Assembly: GCA_045657205.1 (NCBI GenBank)
Contig: JAZOSS010000098.1
Span: forward strand, 1-15,747
Source: RGIG7213 sp045657205
Lineage (GTDB): Bacteria > Bacillota > Clostridia > Oscillospirales > CAG-272
Direction of reading: 5' to 3'
Length of the DNA: 15,747 bases
Shown here: one piece after another, positions 14,594 to 15,747 of the stretch
Position numbering within the stretch: the first letter of the stretch is position 1
Layout of the letters: the number at the start of each line of letters is the position of its first letter
Notes under the pieces: generated by a model
The model's database searches: none
Told to the model about the DNA's origin: nothing
Seen by the model: only the letters and a program-made list of their open reading frames with translations
Made by a program: the position numbers and the translations under genes

Positions 14594-14911
14594 ATGAAAA
14601 AATTAACTCTGCTTTTGCTTCTTTTGCCGTGTCTTTTGCTCTTTTCCTGCTCCGACGGCGGAGAGCTTGATCAAATACAGCTCACCGTCGTTGAAAGCAT
14701 GACGAAATGCGATGCGGTAACGAAGGAGCACTTCTTCGCCTACGACAGCGATGGAGAATGGTATAAGGTCATCTGGGATGATACGGACGGTATAAAAGAG
14801 GGTGACAGTCTTACGGTATATTACGAGGAAATAACGGAAATATCGTATGAAACGGGATATCCCGACGGGTACACACCAAACAAACAAATAATAGCGAAAA
14901 AGGTAAAATAA
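14594..14911 (+). CDS. Small lipoprotein, possibly YobA/DUF3221-like
   Basis: 105 residues; ATG follows the previous stop codon with no gap, with AAAGGTG at 14582-14588. A leucine-rich signal peptide ends in L-F-S-C with Cys19. The mature part is about 85 residues and mostly beta, including EWYKVIWDDTDGIKEGDSLT, then VYYEEITEISYETGYPDG, then IIAKKV. This outline resembles the YobA/DUF3221 group of small OB-like lipoproteins, but the match is from memory and weak. It contains one Cys (TKCDAV) in the mature part besides the lipid-bearing Cys. It may be expressed with the exporter or with the following glycosidase; no function can be given. Confidence 0.8.
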   Translation: MKKLTLLLLLLPCLLLFSCSDGGELDQIQLTVVESMTKCDAVTKEHFFAYDSDGEWYKVIWDDTDGIKEGDSLTVYYEEITEISYETGYPDGYTPNKQIIAKKVK

Positions 14912-14912
14912 T

Positions 14913-15747
14913 ATGTTTTGTTCACTTACAACACCTTTTGAAAAAAATACGAAGGATATGCCGTTCGGGGTATATCCCCGCCCACAGCTTAAAAGGGATT
15001 CTTTCTTTTGCTTAAACGGCAAATGGACGCTTGACGGTGAAGATATAACCGTGCCGTATCCGCCGAACAGCAGACTGTCGGGAATTAAAGGATACGAAAC
15101 TTTTGATAAAGAAAATTTCAGATACGAAAAACGCTTCACACTGCCCGAAAACTTCAATAAGGGCAGACTTATTCTGCATTTCGGCGCGTGCGATCAGATA
15201 TGCAGTGTTTTCTTAAACGGCAAGTGTATAGGCGGGCATACAGGCGGATATCTGCCGTTTTCGTTCGATATAACACGGTACGCTACAAGCGGTGAAAACG
15301 TGCTGAACGTCGATGTTAAAGACACGCTTGACAAAACGCTTCCGTACGGAAAACAGAAGAAAAAAAGAGGCGGAATGTGGTATACTCCCGTAAGCGGAAT
15401 ATGGCAGACCGTTTGGATCGAAAGTCTGCCCGAGGACGCTATTGAGGAGGTCTTTGTCACTCCGTCGCTTGAGGACGTAAGGATAGAGGTCAAGACCTCT
15501 GCCAAACGCATAAAGCTTACGCTTAAAGAAAGCGGTGAAACCTTTGAGAGCGAAGACGGAATTTTTGTCATTGCTCCGAAAAAACCAAAGCTGTGGTCGC
15601 CGGAATCTCCGTTTCTTTACCGCTTCACGCTCGAAAGCGAGCAGGACAAGGTGGAAAGCTACTTTGCTCTGCGCGAGATCGGAACGCAAAAGATCGGCTC
15701 CGTAACAAGACTTACTTTAAACGGCGAACCATATCTGTTTCACGGTC
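14913..15747 (+). CDS. Glycoside hydrolase family 2 protein (3' partial, beta-galactosidase-like)
   Basis: The frame is open from ATG 14913 to the end of the window (278 complete codons), with an AAAAAGGT site about 8 bases upstream and one base between the preceding stop and this start. There is no signal peptide, so it is probably cytosolic. The N-terminal sugar-binding jelly roll is typical of GH2: FRYEKRFTLPENF, then RLILHFGACDQICSVFLNGK, then GGHTGGYLPFSFDIT, then MWYTPVSGIWQTVWIE. The immunoglobulin-like domain (about residues 170-260) includes PKLWSPESPFLYRF. The last visible motif, LTLNGEPYLFHG, introduces the TIM barrel, which lies beyond the window. Beta-galactosidase, beta-glucuronidase and beta-mannosidase cannot be told apart from this part, and the catalytic Glu residues are not visible. 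Confidence 0.93.
   Translation, partial: MFCSLTTPFEKNTKDMPFGVYPRPQLKRDSFFCLNGKWTLDGEDITVPYPPNSRLSGIKGYETFDKENFRYEKRFTLPENFNKGRLILHFGACDQICSVFLNGKCIGGHTGGYLPFSFDITRYATSGENVLNVDVKDTLDKTLPYGKQKKKRGGMWYTPVSGIWQTVWIESLPEDAIEEVFVTPSLEDVRIEVKTSAKRIKLTLKESGETFESEDGIFVIAPKKPKLWSPESPFLYRFTLESEQDKVESYFALREIGTQKIGSVTRLTLNGEPYLFHG

Noticed and set aside
14603..15157. 184-codon minus-strand open frame
   Set aside because: It covers two well-supported + strand genes (small lipoprotein and GH2) and has no family resemblance.
15213..15689. 158-codon minus-strand open frame
   Set aside because: Antisense to the GH2 sugar-binding and immunoglobulin-like domains, whose motifs are clear on the + strand.

Overview
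The window looks like a chromosomal segment of a Gram-positive anaerobe of the class Clostridia, most likely an Oscillospirales-type gut bacterium. This rests on several points. Purine-rich Shine-Dalgarno sites sit in front of most genes. There are several lipobox-type lipoproteins with acidic stalks. The gene set includes a DarA/PstA-type cyclic-di-AMP receptor, a split ThrE-type exporter, a DUF1854-linked ABC exporter and a GH2 glycosidase. Codon use favours ATA and CTT, at moderate G+C as judged by eye. No plasmid, phage, transposase or CRISPR genes were seen.

Left block (1-5711, + strand): a 5'-truncated miaB is followed by a large two-part lipoprotein of unknown function, an NlpC/P60-like papain-fold protein whose expected catalytic Cys is Ser, a free-standing left-handed beta-helix acyltransferase-like protein, and glmM. 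A clear intrinsic terminator ends the block. The last two genes point to amino-sugar and cell-wall precursor synthesis.

Middle block (5712-8320): about 330 bases of non-coding, hairpin-rich sequence resembles the short interspersed repeats of gut Clostridia. Next comes a minus-strand BspA-type leucine-rich-repeat lipoprotein with nearly identical 69-base coding repeats. A divergent + strand gene with a good sigma-A promoter encodes a secreted, membrane-anchored CBM9-like carbohydrate-binding protein. A perfect 22-base inverted repeat follows it.

Right block (8345-15747, + strand): closely spaced or overlapping genes encode a YfbR-type 5'-deoxynucleotidase, the tRNA ct6A37 dehydratase TcdA, an ABC exporter with an N-terminal PH-like domain and zinc ribbon, its DUF1854 partner, and the cyclic-di-AMP receptor DarA. 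An XRE regulator with an apparently inactive LexA/CI-like C-terminal domain is then translationally coupled to a two-gene ThrE-type threonine/serine exporter. A tiny lipoprotein and a truncated GH2 glycosidase close the window.

Most of the window is housekeeping plus cell-surface genes. The parts most worth attention are the PH/zinc-ribbon ABC exporter with DUF1854 next to darA, the Cys-to-Ser papain-fold protein, the Ser-less S24-like regulator fused by overlap to an amino-acid exporter, and the structured non-coding stretch at 5764-6036. Nothing here proves a wholly new system. The exporter-DUF1854 module is the best candidate for an under-described one.
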